The notes: generated by a model not told the origin, from the letters alone. A stretch of DNA of 5,922 nt from an uncultured Eubacterium sp. (GCA_937966095.1 CALCKF010000022.1:1-5922), one strand, 5' to 3'; positions 1-5,798 are shown, counted from the first letter of the stretch. Translations and numbers: made by a program.

Positions 1-3
1 GAT

Positions 4-1251
4 ATGAGTTATGATATAAGGGACATATCCCTGGCCGCTTCAGGCCGCAGGAAGATAGAATGGGTAAAAAACAACATGCCGCTGCTCTCATCATTTGAGA
101 AAGAATTCAGGGAGACAAGACCATTTGAAGGACTGAAGGTAAGCCTTTCTGTACATCTCGAAGCAAAAACAGCATATCTTTGTCTTGTTCTTGCAGCAGG
201 AGGCGCCCGTATGTCGGTTACAGGAAGCAACAGTTTGTCGACGCAGGATGATGTGGCTGCGGCTTTGGCAGAGGAGGGCCTGGATGTTTTTGCATATCAT
301 GGGGCAACTGATGAAGAATACCGCAGGCATATTGAGATGTGTCTCGGTCACAAACCAAATATAATAATAGATGATGGCGGAGATCTTGTGGAAATGCTTC
401 ATGATAAAAGACAGGATCTGATGTCGGATATGATAGGAGGATGCGAGGAGACAACGACAGGAGTGATAAGGCTTAAAGCTATGGAACGGGAAGGTGCGCT
501 CAGATTCCCGATGGTAGCTGTAAATGATGCAAAATGTAAACATCTTTTTGATAACAGATATGGAACGGGACAGTCCGTATGGGACAGTATCATGAGAAAC
601 ACCAATCTGATAATTGCTTCAAAGACTATAGTGGTAGTGGGGTATGGGTGGTGCGGAAGAGGAATAGCCATGCGTGCTGCAGCTCTAGGAGGAAAAGTCA
701 TAGTTACGGAAATAGATCCGGTAAAGGCAATGGAAGCAAATATGGATGGATATGATGTGATGCCGATGGATAAGGCTGCTCCTTTAGGTGATATCTTTAT
801 TTCGGCTACCGGGTGCAAGCATACTGTAACGGTGAGCCATATGCTTAAAATGAAAGACAGAGCAATACTTGCAAATGCAGGTCATTTCAATGTAGAGATA
901 GATATGGCAGGCCTTGAGAAGTCAGCGGTGGGGAAAGTTGAGGCAAGGACAAATATAACAGGGTACACTCTTGAAAACGGACGGACTGTGAATGTTATCG
1001 GGGAAGGTAAGCTTGTGAATATAGCTGCAGCTGATGGACATCCGGCAGAAATAATGGATATGAGTTTTGCTGTTCAGATCATGTCCGCTTTGTATATAAA
1101 AGATAATCATGCAGCACTTGGAAACAGAGTGGTGGATGTTTCAGAAGAAATAGATGATAAAATAGCCAGAAAATGTCTTGATGCATGGGGGATAGAGATA
1201 GATTCTCTTACTGACGACCAGAAAAATTATCTCGACAGCTGGAAGATTTAA
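4..1251 (+). CDS. ahcY: Adenosylhomocysteinase, short archaeal/Thermotoga-like form (possibly S-inosylhomocysteine hydrolase)
   Basis: NAD-dependent cytosolic enzyme that reversibly splits S-adenosylhomocysteine (SAH), the product inhibitor of SAM methyltransferases, into homocysteine and a nucleoside. The 415-residue protein shows the family signatures in order: His51 in VHLEAKTAYL, DDGGDL at 123-128, EETTTG at 148-153, NDAKCKHLFDN at 174-184 with Lys179 and Asp183 in the catalytic positions, the NAD-binding loop GYGWCGRG at 213-220, NAGHF at 291-295, and GHP at 345-347. It ends in YLDSWKI and lacks the C-terminal PDHYRY tail of the eukaryotic and common bacterial enzyme, which supplies NAD contacts to the neighbouring subunit. 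It therefore belongs to the shorter clade. Compared with the human enzyme, pocket residues Thr57 and Glu59 align with Glu53 and Lys55 here, so the base recognised may be hypoxanthine rather than adenine. The start at 4 fits the family N-terminus (DISLAASGRRKIEW), but its ribosome binding site lies outside the window. Confidence 0.93.
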   Translation: MSYDIRDISLAASGRRKIEWVKNNMPLLSSFEKEFRETRPFEGLKVSLSVHLEAKTAYLCLVLAAGGARMSVTGSNSLSTQDDVAAALAEEGLDVFAYHGATDEEYRRHIEMCLGHKPNIIIDDGGDLVEMLHDKRQDLMSDMIGGCEETTTGVIRLKAMEREGALRFPMVAVNDAKCKHLFDNRYGTGQSVWDSIMRNTNLIIASKTIVVVGYGWCGRGIAMRAAALGGKVIVTEIDPVKAMEANMDGYDVMPMDKAAPLGDIFISATGCKHTVTVSHMLKMKDRAILANAGHFNVEIDMAGLEKSAVGKVEARTNITGYTLENGRTVNVIGEGKLVNIAAADGHPAEIMDMSFAVQIMSALYIKDNHAALGNRVVDVSEEIDDKIARKCLDAWGIEIDSLTDDQKNYLDSWKI

Positions 1252-1270
1252 GATATCATTTTGTGTATTA

Positions 1271-1311
1271 AAAAATCCGTACTATGATAAAAAGTATCTG
1301 TACGGATTTTT
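1271..1311. terminator. Bidirectional intrinsic terminator between convergent ahcY and gltX
   Basis: AAAAATCCGTAC at 1271-1282 pairs perfectly over 12 bp with GTACGGATTTTT at 1300-1311. The 17-nt loop contains a smaller GATA/TATC pairing (1286-1289 with 1295-1298). Read on the plus strand, the GC part of the stem is followed by a T tract running out of the right arm, 19 nt after the ahcY stop. Read on the minus strand, it is followed by six T residues, 8 nt after the gltX stop. Both convergent genes can therefore use the same hairpin. No factor-binding site is needed to explain it. Confidence 0.88.
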
Positions 1312-1319
1312 ATGTTTTA

Positions 1320-2981
1320 TCAGATTATCAGCGCTGAGATTCTTTCCTTTGTACGTTCTTCTCCCAGTATCTGTTGTATTTCCCATATATCAGGGGACTG
1401 ACTTCTGCCTGTTACGGCTATTCTTATAACAGTACTCACATGCCCGACATGACCTTTGTACCGGTCAGGATTCTTTTTGAAATCCTTCGGCTTTGCCGCA
1501 TAACCAAGGGATTCCCCTATATCTCTTATCTTGTCAAACCACTGACTCTGATCATCATTGTGATCATACGTTTCAAGATAACGTGTGAGGATCATGACGG
1601 CATCGCTGTCACTTACATTTTCCGGGATGCTGTCCTGGATGATAAAATACTCATCAAAGAAATAACTTGTGAAATCAAAGATCTGGCTTGCATATATCAG
1701 ATCTTTTCTGGGTTTGGATCCTGTACGTCCCAGATCAAGTATTCTTTCCACATAATTTTCGTTACCTTCAAACAGATGAAGGATCTCGGGTCTGAAATGT
1801 CTTGCCCATTCAGTCATGAATCTGCACAGATCGCCGGCAGAGATCTTTGCAAGAACATCTTTTGAGATATCATTCAGTTTATTCAGATCGAACAGTGCCC
1901 CTCCACTGCTCATCTTTTCAGTAGTAAATCTGAAATCCTCGGAAGGAGCATCAGGATTATCTGCGCGCCATTCTTCAAAATTTGAATTCAGTATGGTGAG
2001 AAGATACTCTTTAAGTGCCTGAGGATGATAGCCTTCCTGTCTGTAGTAATCCAGTGAAAGCTCAGGGTCTTTTCTTTTGCTGAGTTTTCTTTTATTACCG
2101 TTATCCAGCTTTAGAAGCTGTGCAGTATGACAGTATACAGGCATATCAAACCCGAGTTTTTCGAACAGTTCTACATGTATAGGGAGAGACATCAGCCATT
2201 CTTCACCTCTTACTACATGAGTGGTTCGCATCAGATGATCATCTATCACATGGGCAAAATGGTAGGTTGGTATACCATTAGCTTTTAAAATGACTATGTC
2301 CTGGTCATTTTCAGGCATTGAGATGGTGCCCCTTACAGCATCCTCTACATGTATGTGTCTGATTTTATCTGGAGGAAGCTGATGGTTACCGGACGATCTC
2401 AGCCTTATTACATATGGTGCCCCGGCATCTATATTTGACTTTATTTCATCAAAAGAAAGATTCCTGCTCTTTTCTGCATATTTTCCATATATTCCGGTAG
2501 TCTCTTTGGCAGCTTCCTGTGCTGCACGGATATCCGCCAGCTGGGCTTCAGTAAGAAAGCATGGATAAGCCAGACCTTTGCTGACAAGTTTCTTTGCAAA
2601 ACATCGGTAGATTTCGCCTCTTCTGCTTTGGAAGTAAGGACCGTAACATCCCTTTTCACCGTTAAGAAGAGCTCCCTCATCAAAATCTATCCCGAAAAAT
2701 TCGAGAGAGGTTATTATAGTTTCAACAGCACCTTCCACATATCTCTTGTCATCGGTATCTTCTATTCTCAGATAAAATATGCCGCCGGACTGGTGAGCAA
2801 GTCTTTCATCTACAAAAGCGCCGTATAGATTACCTAAATGTATAAAGCCTGTAGGACTTGGTCCAAGTCTCGTTACCATAGCTCCTTCAGGGAGATCACG
2901 CTGCGGAAAAAGCTCTTCATAATATTCAGGGGATCTGTTCGTGTCCGGAAACAGAAGCTCTGCCAGTTTGTTATGATCCAT
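1320..2981 (-). CDS. gltX: Glutamyl-tRNA synthetase (class I, long clostridial form)
   Basis: Cytosolic enzyme that charges tRNA with glutamate using ATP. With the start at 2981 the protein has 553 residues, longer than the usual bacterial GluRS of about 470-490. The catalytic Rossmann fold carries TRLGPSPTG (37-45, Arg38 in the glutamate-binding position), HLGN as the HIGH motif (48-51), IEDTD (73-77, typical of GluRS rather than GlnRS) and KLSKR as the KMSKS loop (299-303). The rest is the helical anticodon-binding part, including GALFDLNKLNDISK and the C-terminal YKGHVGHVSTVIRIAVTGR region. The cysteine cluster that binds zinc in E. coli GluRS is absent; only a single Cys lies in that segment. 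The open frame extends 26 codons upstream to 3059, but that ATG overlaps the promoter -10, and family members start near MDHNKLAELLFP. Whether it also mischarges tRNA-Gln cannot be told from sequence alone. It is a single gene, with its own promoter, downstream of the metal-efflux operon. Confidence 0.93.
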   Translation of the reverse strand: MDHNKLAELLFPDTNRSPEYYEELFPQRDLPEGAMVTRLGPSPTGFIHLGNLYGAFVDERLAHQSGGIFYLRIEDTDDKRYVEGAVETIITSLEFFGIDFDEGALLNGEKGCYGPYFQSRRGEIYRCFAKKLVSKGLAYPCFLTEAQLADIRAAQEAAKETTGIYGKYAEKSRNLSFDEIKSNIDAGAPYVIRLRSSGNHQLPPDKIRHIHVEDAVRGTISMPENDQDIVILKANGIPTYHFAHVIDDHLMRTTHVVRGEEWLMSLPIHVELFEKLGFDMPVYCHTAQLLKLDNGNKRKLSKRKDPELSLDYYRQEGYHPQALKEYLLTILNSNFEEWRADNPDAPSEDFRFTTEKMSSGGALFDLNKLNDISKDVLAKISAGDLCRFMTEWARHFRPEILHLFEGNENYVERILDLGRTGSKPRKDLIYASQIFDFTSYFFDEYFIIQDSIPENVSDSDAVMILTRYLETYDHNDDQSQWFDKIRDIGESLGYAAKPKDFKKNPDRYKGHVGHVSTVIRIAVTGRSQSPDIWEIQQILGEERTKERISALII

Positions 2982-2988
2982 ATTTATT

Positions 2989-3015
2989 TCACGGTGTCGC
3001 ATACTTTTGCGACAC
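2989..3015 (-). CDS. Possible 8-codon leader micro-ORF upstream of gltX
   Basis: A GTG 5 nt after AAGGAG opens a frame that would encode MSQKYATP and stops with TGA 7 nt before the gltX ATG, in a different frame from gltX. The spacing to the Shine-Dalgarno element is acceptable, and the gap to gltX would suit re-initiation. It contains no glutamate codon, so it does not look like a classical attenuator peptide. It lies almost wholly inside the leader hairpin. Such short frames arise by chance; this is noted only because it is the best-placed start for the strong ribosome binding site. Confidence 0.2.
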   Translation of the reverse strand: MSQKYATP

Positions 3016-3018
3016 CGC
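2991..3018 (-). promoter_or_regulatory. gltX leader hairpin between Shine-Dalgarno and start codon
   Basis: In the transcript, CGGTGTCGC (3017-3009) pairs perfectly with GCGACACCG (3000-2992) around an 8-nt loop, with a possible extra G-U pair outside (3018/2991). It is GC-rich in an AT-rich leader and has no following U run, so it is not a terminator. It lies between the AAGGAG element (3021-3026) and the gltX ATG (2979-2981). Unfolded, the spacing is 39 nt, far too long. With the hairpin looped out, only 2 + 9 = 11 nt remain. The palindrome could also be a DNA operator about 35-60 nt downstream of the predicted transcription start. Confidence 0.6.
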
Positions 3019-3020
3019 TT

Positions 3021-3026
3021 CTCCTT
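3021..3026 (-). promoter_or_regulatory. Shine-Dalgarno sequence in gltX leader
   Basis: AAGGAG on the minus strand is the only good ribosome binding site upstream of gltX. It is 5 nt from a GTG at 3013-3015 (a possible micro-ORF), 18 nt from the in-frame ATG at 3000-3002, and 39 nt from the favoured gltX ATG at 2979-2981. The spacing is what makes the leader unusual. Confidence 0.65.
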
Positions 3027-3057
3027 TCTATATGATGTATTTGCGTATGCACCAATC

Positions 3058-3086
3058 ATTTTATCAGGAATTTAAATGTGTTGCAA
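3058..3086 (-). promoter_or_regulatory. Predicted sigma-A promoter of gltX
   Basis: On the minus strand the -35 TTGCAA (3081-3086, 4/6 to consensus) is followed after exactly 17 nt by the -10 TAAAAT (3058-3063, 5/6). Transcription would start near 3050, giving a leader of about 70 nt to the ATG at 2981. The -10 overlaps the most upstream in-frame ATG (3057-3059), which argues that translation does not begin there. Confidence 0.6.
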
Positions 3087-3116
3087 TATTTGTAAAGCAG
3101 CATGTATGTCAGTTGG

Positions 3117-5228
3117 TCAGAATTTTTTCCAAAGTATACGTAATGAGTTTAAAATGCATATCATAGCTACTCCTGTATCAGCGAAAACAGCTGCCCATAT
3201 ATTGGCAAATCCTGCGAATCCCAGTATCAATACTAAAAGTTTTACTGCCAGTGCGATAACGACGTTCTGGTTAGCTATCCTGCCGGTGCTGTTGGCTATA
3301 GATATGGATCTTGGTATTGATTCGACAGAAGATTTCATAAATACAACATCAGCGGCTTCTATAGCTGCATCAGCTCCTGAGCCCATTGCAGCTCCCACAT
3401 CTGCTCCGGCCAGAACAGGAGCATCGTTTATACCGTCGCCTACGAACATGACAGGACCAAGCTCATTACGGATATCTTTGAGCGCTGAAAGCTTTCCATC
3501 AGGCAGCAGCTGGGAAAAGAATCTTTTTATACCGGTCTTCTCAGCAATTTTCCTTGCGCTTTCGGCCTTATCGCCAGTCAGCATTATCGGCACTATGTCT
3601 GAAGATATTATTTTGGAAACTGCATTTACAGCATCAGGCTTTATGGTATCAGATATACATATGGAGCCTTCCAGAATACCGTCTGCGGCTATGAATACTT
3701 CTGTTTGATCGTGACTTGCTGCATTCTCATCGACATGTATACCACAGGATTTCATAAGGGCAGAATTCCCGCATAATATTTCGCTGTCTTCCAGCATAGC
3801 TTTGATACCCATTCCGGAAATTTCTTCAGCAGAGAGGGGCTTTTTTACGAAAAGACTCATTTCCTTAGCTTTTTCAGATATGCTGAGCGCTATCGGATGG
3901 TTAGAATTGAGCTCACATGATGCTGCAGCAGATAAAAGTTCATTTTCGCTCATTGTGCCATATGTGTGTATGCTGCTGACAGAAAAATCACCTTTAGTAA
4001 GGGTCCCTGTTTTATCCATGACAACAGCTTTTACTTTCCTTAGGGCTTCTATGGAAATACCGCCTTTAAAGAGGATCCCCAGCTTTGATGCTGCTCCGAT
4101 CCCTGCGAAAAATGCCAGCGGAACACTTATCACAAGAGCGCACGGGCAACTGATTACCAGGAATGTTATAGCTGTAGTTATCCAGAATTGCCAGTCACCT
4201 GTGATAAATGACGGTACAAGTGCTGTAAGAACAGCCATTATAACGACTATAGGGGTATATATTCTTGCAAATCTTGTTATGAACTTATCTATTTTAGGTT
4301 TGCCTGCAGCTGCATTCTCTACAGAAGCCAGAATCTTTGTGACCATTGATTCACTCAGCGGCTTGGATACCTTGACAGTGAGCAGTCCTTGCTGATTGAT
4401 ACATCCGGAAGTTACTTCAGATCCCGGTGATACTCTTACCGGTACCGGTTCACCTGTAATAGGAGATGTATCTATACGGCTTTCTCCTTCAATGACTGTT
4501 GAATCAAGCGGTATCCTGTCACCTGGGCGTACGATAAGTATATCTCCTGCTTTAGCATCTTTGGCCGGTATGATCTTTTCACCTTCATCTGATTTAAGTA
4601 TAACGGTTTCAGGGCGCATATCCACGGCATCCATTATCTGGGAACGGCTTTTTTCTACTGCTATATCCTCAAACAGCTCTCCTATCCTGTAGAAAAGCAT
4701 TACTCCGGCGCCCTCTGCAAGATCTCCTATGCAAAATGCAGCAATAGTTGCTATTGACATGAGGAAATTTTCGTCAAAAACCTGACCTTTTATTATATTT
4801 TTACCGGCAGTAAAAAGAACACGCCAGCCCAGGATGAGATATGAAGCTGTAAATATCACTGCTGTAACCGGATAATCAATTGTATTGCGGAATATCATAC
4901 CTGCTGCAAACAGAAGTATACCTGCGGACATAGATATAAAGTCCGGAGCATTTTTTCTGAAAAACCCATTCTTCTTCATATTGGATTCGGGCTCCGGCAG
5001 AATATCGATACCGCTTTCCACGGCATTGCATTCAGCTTTTATCTGAGGAAGCAGAGAATCAGGATCATCTGCGGTTATCTTAAGTTTTTTTGTCGTAAAT
5101 GTGATGGATGCGTTTTTTATCTGAGGCAGAGAGCGGATGCGACTTTCCATTTTAGCGGCACAGTTCGCACAGTCAAGCCCTTCAATAATATATGTTCTGT
5201 TTTTTATTTCATTATTTTCTTTATTCAT
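3117..5228 (-). CDS. cadA: P1B-2-type Zn2+/Cd2+/Pb2+ efflux ATPase (CadA/ZntA family)
   Basis: Membrane pump that uses ATP to expel soft divalent metals. The 703-residue protein has a complete P1B layout. There is one N-terminal heavy-metal domain with GLDCANC at 17-23; the Asp before the Cys pair is typical of zinc/cadmium pumps. Hydrophobic segments follow at about 97-115, 120-138, 153-168 and 171-188. The actuator TGE is at 258-260, and TM6 carries CPCALVIS with the metal-binding CPC at 361-363. The phosphorylation motif DKTGT is at 405-409 (Asp405), the HP motif at 444-445, TGD at 551-553 and GDGIND at 597-602. The last two helices carry Lys663 and Asp684 (FADTGV), matching the invariant Lys and Asp of ZntA and excluding a copper pump. 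There is no histidine-rich tail. The start is fixed by GGAG at 5236-5239, 7 nt upstream. The gene overlaps the repressor gene by 8 bp, implying translational coupling and metal-induced co-expression. Which metal matters in vivo cannot be read from sequence. Confidence 0.94.
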   Translation of the reverse strand: MNKENNEIKNRTYIIEGLDCANCAAKMESRIRSLPQIKNASITFTTKKLKITADDPDSLLPQIKAECNAVESGIDILPEPESNMKKNGFFRKNAPDFISMSAGILLFAAGMIFRNTIDYPVTAVIFTASYLILGWRVLFTAGKNIIKGQVFDENFLMSIATIAAFCIGDLAEGAGVMLFYRIGELFEDIAVEKSRSQIMDAVDMRPETVILKSDEGEKIIPAKDAKAGDILIVRPGDRIPLDSTVIEGESRIDTSPITGEPVPVRVSPGSEVTSGCINQQGLLTVKVSKPLSESMVTKILASVENAAAGKPKIDKFITRFARIYTPIVVIMAVLTALVPSFITGDWQFWITTAITFLVISCPCALVISVPLAFFAGIGAASKLGILFKGGISIEALRKVKAVVMDKTGTLTKGDFSVSSIHTYGTMSENELLSAAASCELNSNHPIALSISEKAKEMSLFVKKPLSAEEISGMGIKAMLEDSEILCGNSALMKSCGIHVDENAASHDQTEVFIAADGILEGSICISDTIKPDAVNAVSKIISSDIVPIMLTGDKAESARKIAEKTGIKRFFSQLLPDGKLSALKDIRNELGPVMFVGDGINDAPVLAGADVGAAMGSGADAAIEAADVVFMKSSVESIPRSISIANSTGRIANQNVVIALAVKLLVLILGFAGFANIWAAVFADTGVAMICILNSLRILWKKF

Positions 5229-5577
5229 TGATGTGCTCCAGCGCGACGTCTAAGATTTCCCTTACATGATCGTCTGCAAGAGAATAATAGACGTGCTTCC
5301 CTTTCCTTTGAAATTTTATAAGGTTGCTGTCCCTTAATACCTTAAGCTGATGTGATACAGCGGATTTTGTCATATTGAGAAGTACCGAGATATCACAGAC
5401 ACACATCTCGTGGCAGTTAAGTGCAGATAGTATGTGTATTCGTGTACTGTCGCCGAATATCTTGAATAGCCGTGACATACTGTCGAGGGACTCTGAGGGC
5501 ACTATTGTATTCTTGACATACATAAGTGTATCCTCATGAATGGCGGCACAGTCACATGAAGCTTCATTTTTTCCCAT
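5221..5577 (-). CDS. cadC: ArsR/SmtB-family metal-sensing repressor (CadC-like)
   Basis: Dimeric winged-helix repressor expected to leave its operator on binding Zn/Cd/Pb, controlling itself and the downstream efflux ATPase. The 118-residue protein has an N-terminal Cys pair (Cys8, Cys10) and an alpha3 box EMCVCD with Cys59 and Cys61, the elements of the CadC thiolate (alpha3N) site. The recognition helix-turn-helix is at about 62-82 (KSAVSHQLKVLR) and the wing at about 88-99. The C-terminal helix has Asp102, His104, His115 and Glu118, exactly the spacing (+2, +11, +3) of the SmtB/CzrA alpha5 zinc site. Both metal sites therefore appear intact. Start choice: AGGAGG at 5586-5591 is 8 nt upstream of this ATG. 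The open frame reaches back to 5640, but that ATG lies inside a predicted operator and would add 21 residues unlike the family. The stop overlaps the ATPase start. Sensing of Zn versus Cd/Pb is inferred, not shown. Confidence 0.93.
   Translation of the reverse strand: MGKNEASCDCAAIHEDTLMYVKNTIVPSESLDSMSRLFKIFGDSTRIHILSALNCHEMCVCDISVLLNMTKSAVSHQLKVLRDSNLIKFQRKGKHVYYSLADDHVREILDVALEHINE
5236..5239 (-). promoter_or_regulatory. Ribosome binding site of the efflux ATPase, inside the repressor gene
   Basis: GGAG on the minus strand lies 7 nt before the ATPase ATG (5226-5228), within the last codons of the repressor gene. Together with the 8-bp overlap of the two reading frames, it indicates that ribosomes finishing the repressor can start the pump directly. 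Confidence 0.7.
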
Positions 5578-5585
5578 CTGTATCT

Positions 5586-5591
5586 CCTCCT
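5586..5591 (-). promoter_or_regulatory. Strong Shine-Dalgarno that fixes the repressor start
   Basis: AGGAGG on the minus strand is followed after 8 nt by the ATG at 5575-5577. It is the full consensus and decides against the longer open frame beginning at 5640, which has no ribosome binding site. Confidence 0.85.
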
Positions 5592-5631
5592 TACATATAT
5601 AATATATACTGATATTGAAAAAGCTTTTATT

Positions 5632-5653
5632 CAGTTGCATATTCGTTCAACTG
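5632..5653. promoter_or_regulatory. Predicted metalloregulator operator, copy 2 (downstream of transcription start)
   Basis: A 22-bp inverted repeat with 9-bp half-sites around a 4-bp centre. The half-sites, each read inward, are CAGTTGAAC and CAGTTGCAT, with CAGTTG / CAACTG perfectly symmetrical at the ends. It is 17/22 identical to the copy at 5670-5691 in inverted orientation. Relative to the predicted start near 5659 it covers about +6 to +27, where a bound dimer would block early elongation or promoter escape. Assignment to the adjacent ArsR-family repressor is inference from position and symmetry. Confidence 0.7.
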
Positions 5654-5665
5654 TTATCTGACTGT

Positions 5666-5695
5666 ATTATAGTTGAACAAAGGCGCAACTGTCAA
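5666..5695 (-). promoter_or_regulatory. Promoter of the repressor-efflux operon
   Basis: On the minus strand, -35 TTGACA (5690-5695) and -10 TATAAT (5666-5671) both match the sigma-A consensus at all six positions, separated by 18 bp. The predicted start is near 5659, giving a leader of about 80 nt to the repressor ATG. Such a strong core promoter is what one expects when expression is held down by a repressor. The 1-bp longer than optimal spacer is also common in metal-regulated promoters. Confidence 0.85.
5670..5691. promoter_or_regulatory. Predicted metalloregulator operator, copy 1 (in the promoter spacer)
   Basis: A 22-bp imperfect inverted repeat with inward half-sites TAGTTGAAC and CAGTTGCGC. 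It fills the 18-bp spacer of the repressor-operon promoter and touches two bases of each hexamer, so a bound dimer would exclude RNA polymerase. Its centre is 38 bp from the centre of the second copy. All four half-sites of the two copies share AGTTG preceded by a pyrimidine. Confidence 0.75.
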
Positions 5696-5747
5696 TAGGA
5701 AATAAATAAATTGGCAAAAAAATGATGAAAAGAAAAGAGTTATACAT

Positions 5748-5753
5748 TATAAT
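5748..5753 (+). promoter_or_regulatory. Possible -10 element for the rightward ferredoxin-domain gene
   Basis: A perfect TATAAT lies about 50 nt before the ferredoxin-domain ATG, in an AT-rich divergent intergenic region of 226 bp. No convincing -35 hexamer sits 16-18 bp upstream, and TTGGCA at 5711-5716 is too far. The AT-rich context makes a chance match plausible. No copy of the 22-bp operator overlaps it. Confidence 0.35.
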
Positions 5754-5793
5754 ATATGATAATGACCATAATTGCAGATGCAGCAGTAACAAC

Positions 5794-5798
5794 GGAGG
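5794..5798 (+). promoter_or_regulatory. Ribosome binding site of the ferredoxin-domain gene
   Basis: GGAGG followed after 5 nt by the ATG at 5804-5806. It favours this start over two in-frame ATGs upstream at 5756 and 5762, which have no ribosome binding site and lie next to the possible -10. Confidence 0.75.

Noticed and set aside
399..818. Minus-strand open frame of 139 codons inside the SAH hydrolase gene
   Set aside because: It is fully antisense to a strongly conserved gene, has no family motifs, and is typical of a shadow frame. The other overlapping minus-strand frames at 9-230, 91-543, 218-454 and 922-1110 are rejected for the same reason.
1374..2022. Plus-strand frames (163 and 68 codons) opposite gltX
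   Set aside because: They are antisense to the anticodon-binding part of the synthetase, show no domain or ribosome binding site, and have irregular composition. The short frames at 2628-2828 and 2838-3035 are likewise rejected.
2441..2683. Minus-strand frame of 80 codons within gltX in another frame
   Set aside because: It lies inside a gene whose own frame is conserved throughout, and it has no recognisable motif.
2991..3018. gltX leader hairpin as an intrinsic terminator or T-box element
   Set aside because: No U run follows the stem on either strand. The predicted leader of about 70 nt is too short for a T-box and shows no T-box motif or competing terminator.
2982..3059. 26-codon N-terminal extension of gltX to the ATG at 3057-3059
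   Set aside because: That ATG overlaps the predicted -10 element, the extension is highly basic and runs through the Shine-Dalgarno and leader hairpin, and family members begin near MDHNKLAELL.
3076..4692. Plus-strand frames of 210, 197 and 98 codons opposite the efflux ATPase
   Set aside because: They are rich in Ser, Ala, Ile and Pro, as expected from the reverse complement of a membrane protein gene. They have no ribosome binding site and overlap a complete P-type ATPase.
5578..5640. 21-codon N-terminal extension of the repressor to the ATG at 5638-5640
   Set aside because: The ATG lies within a predicted operator and has no ribosome binding site. A consensus AGGAGG precedes the internal ATG at 5575-5577.
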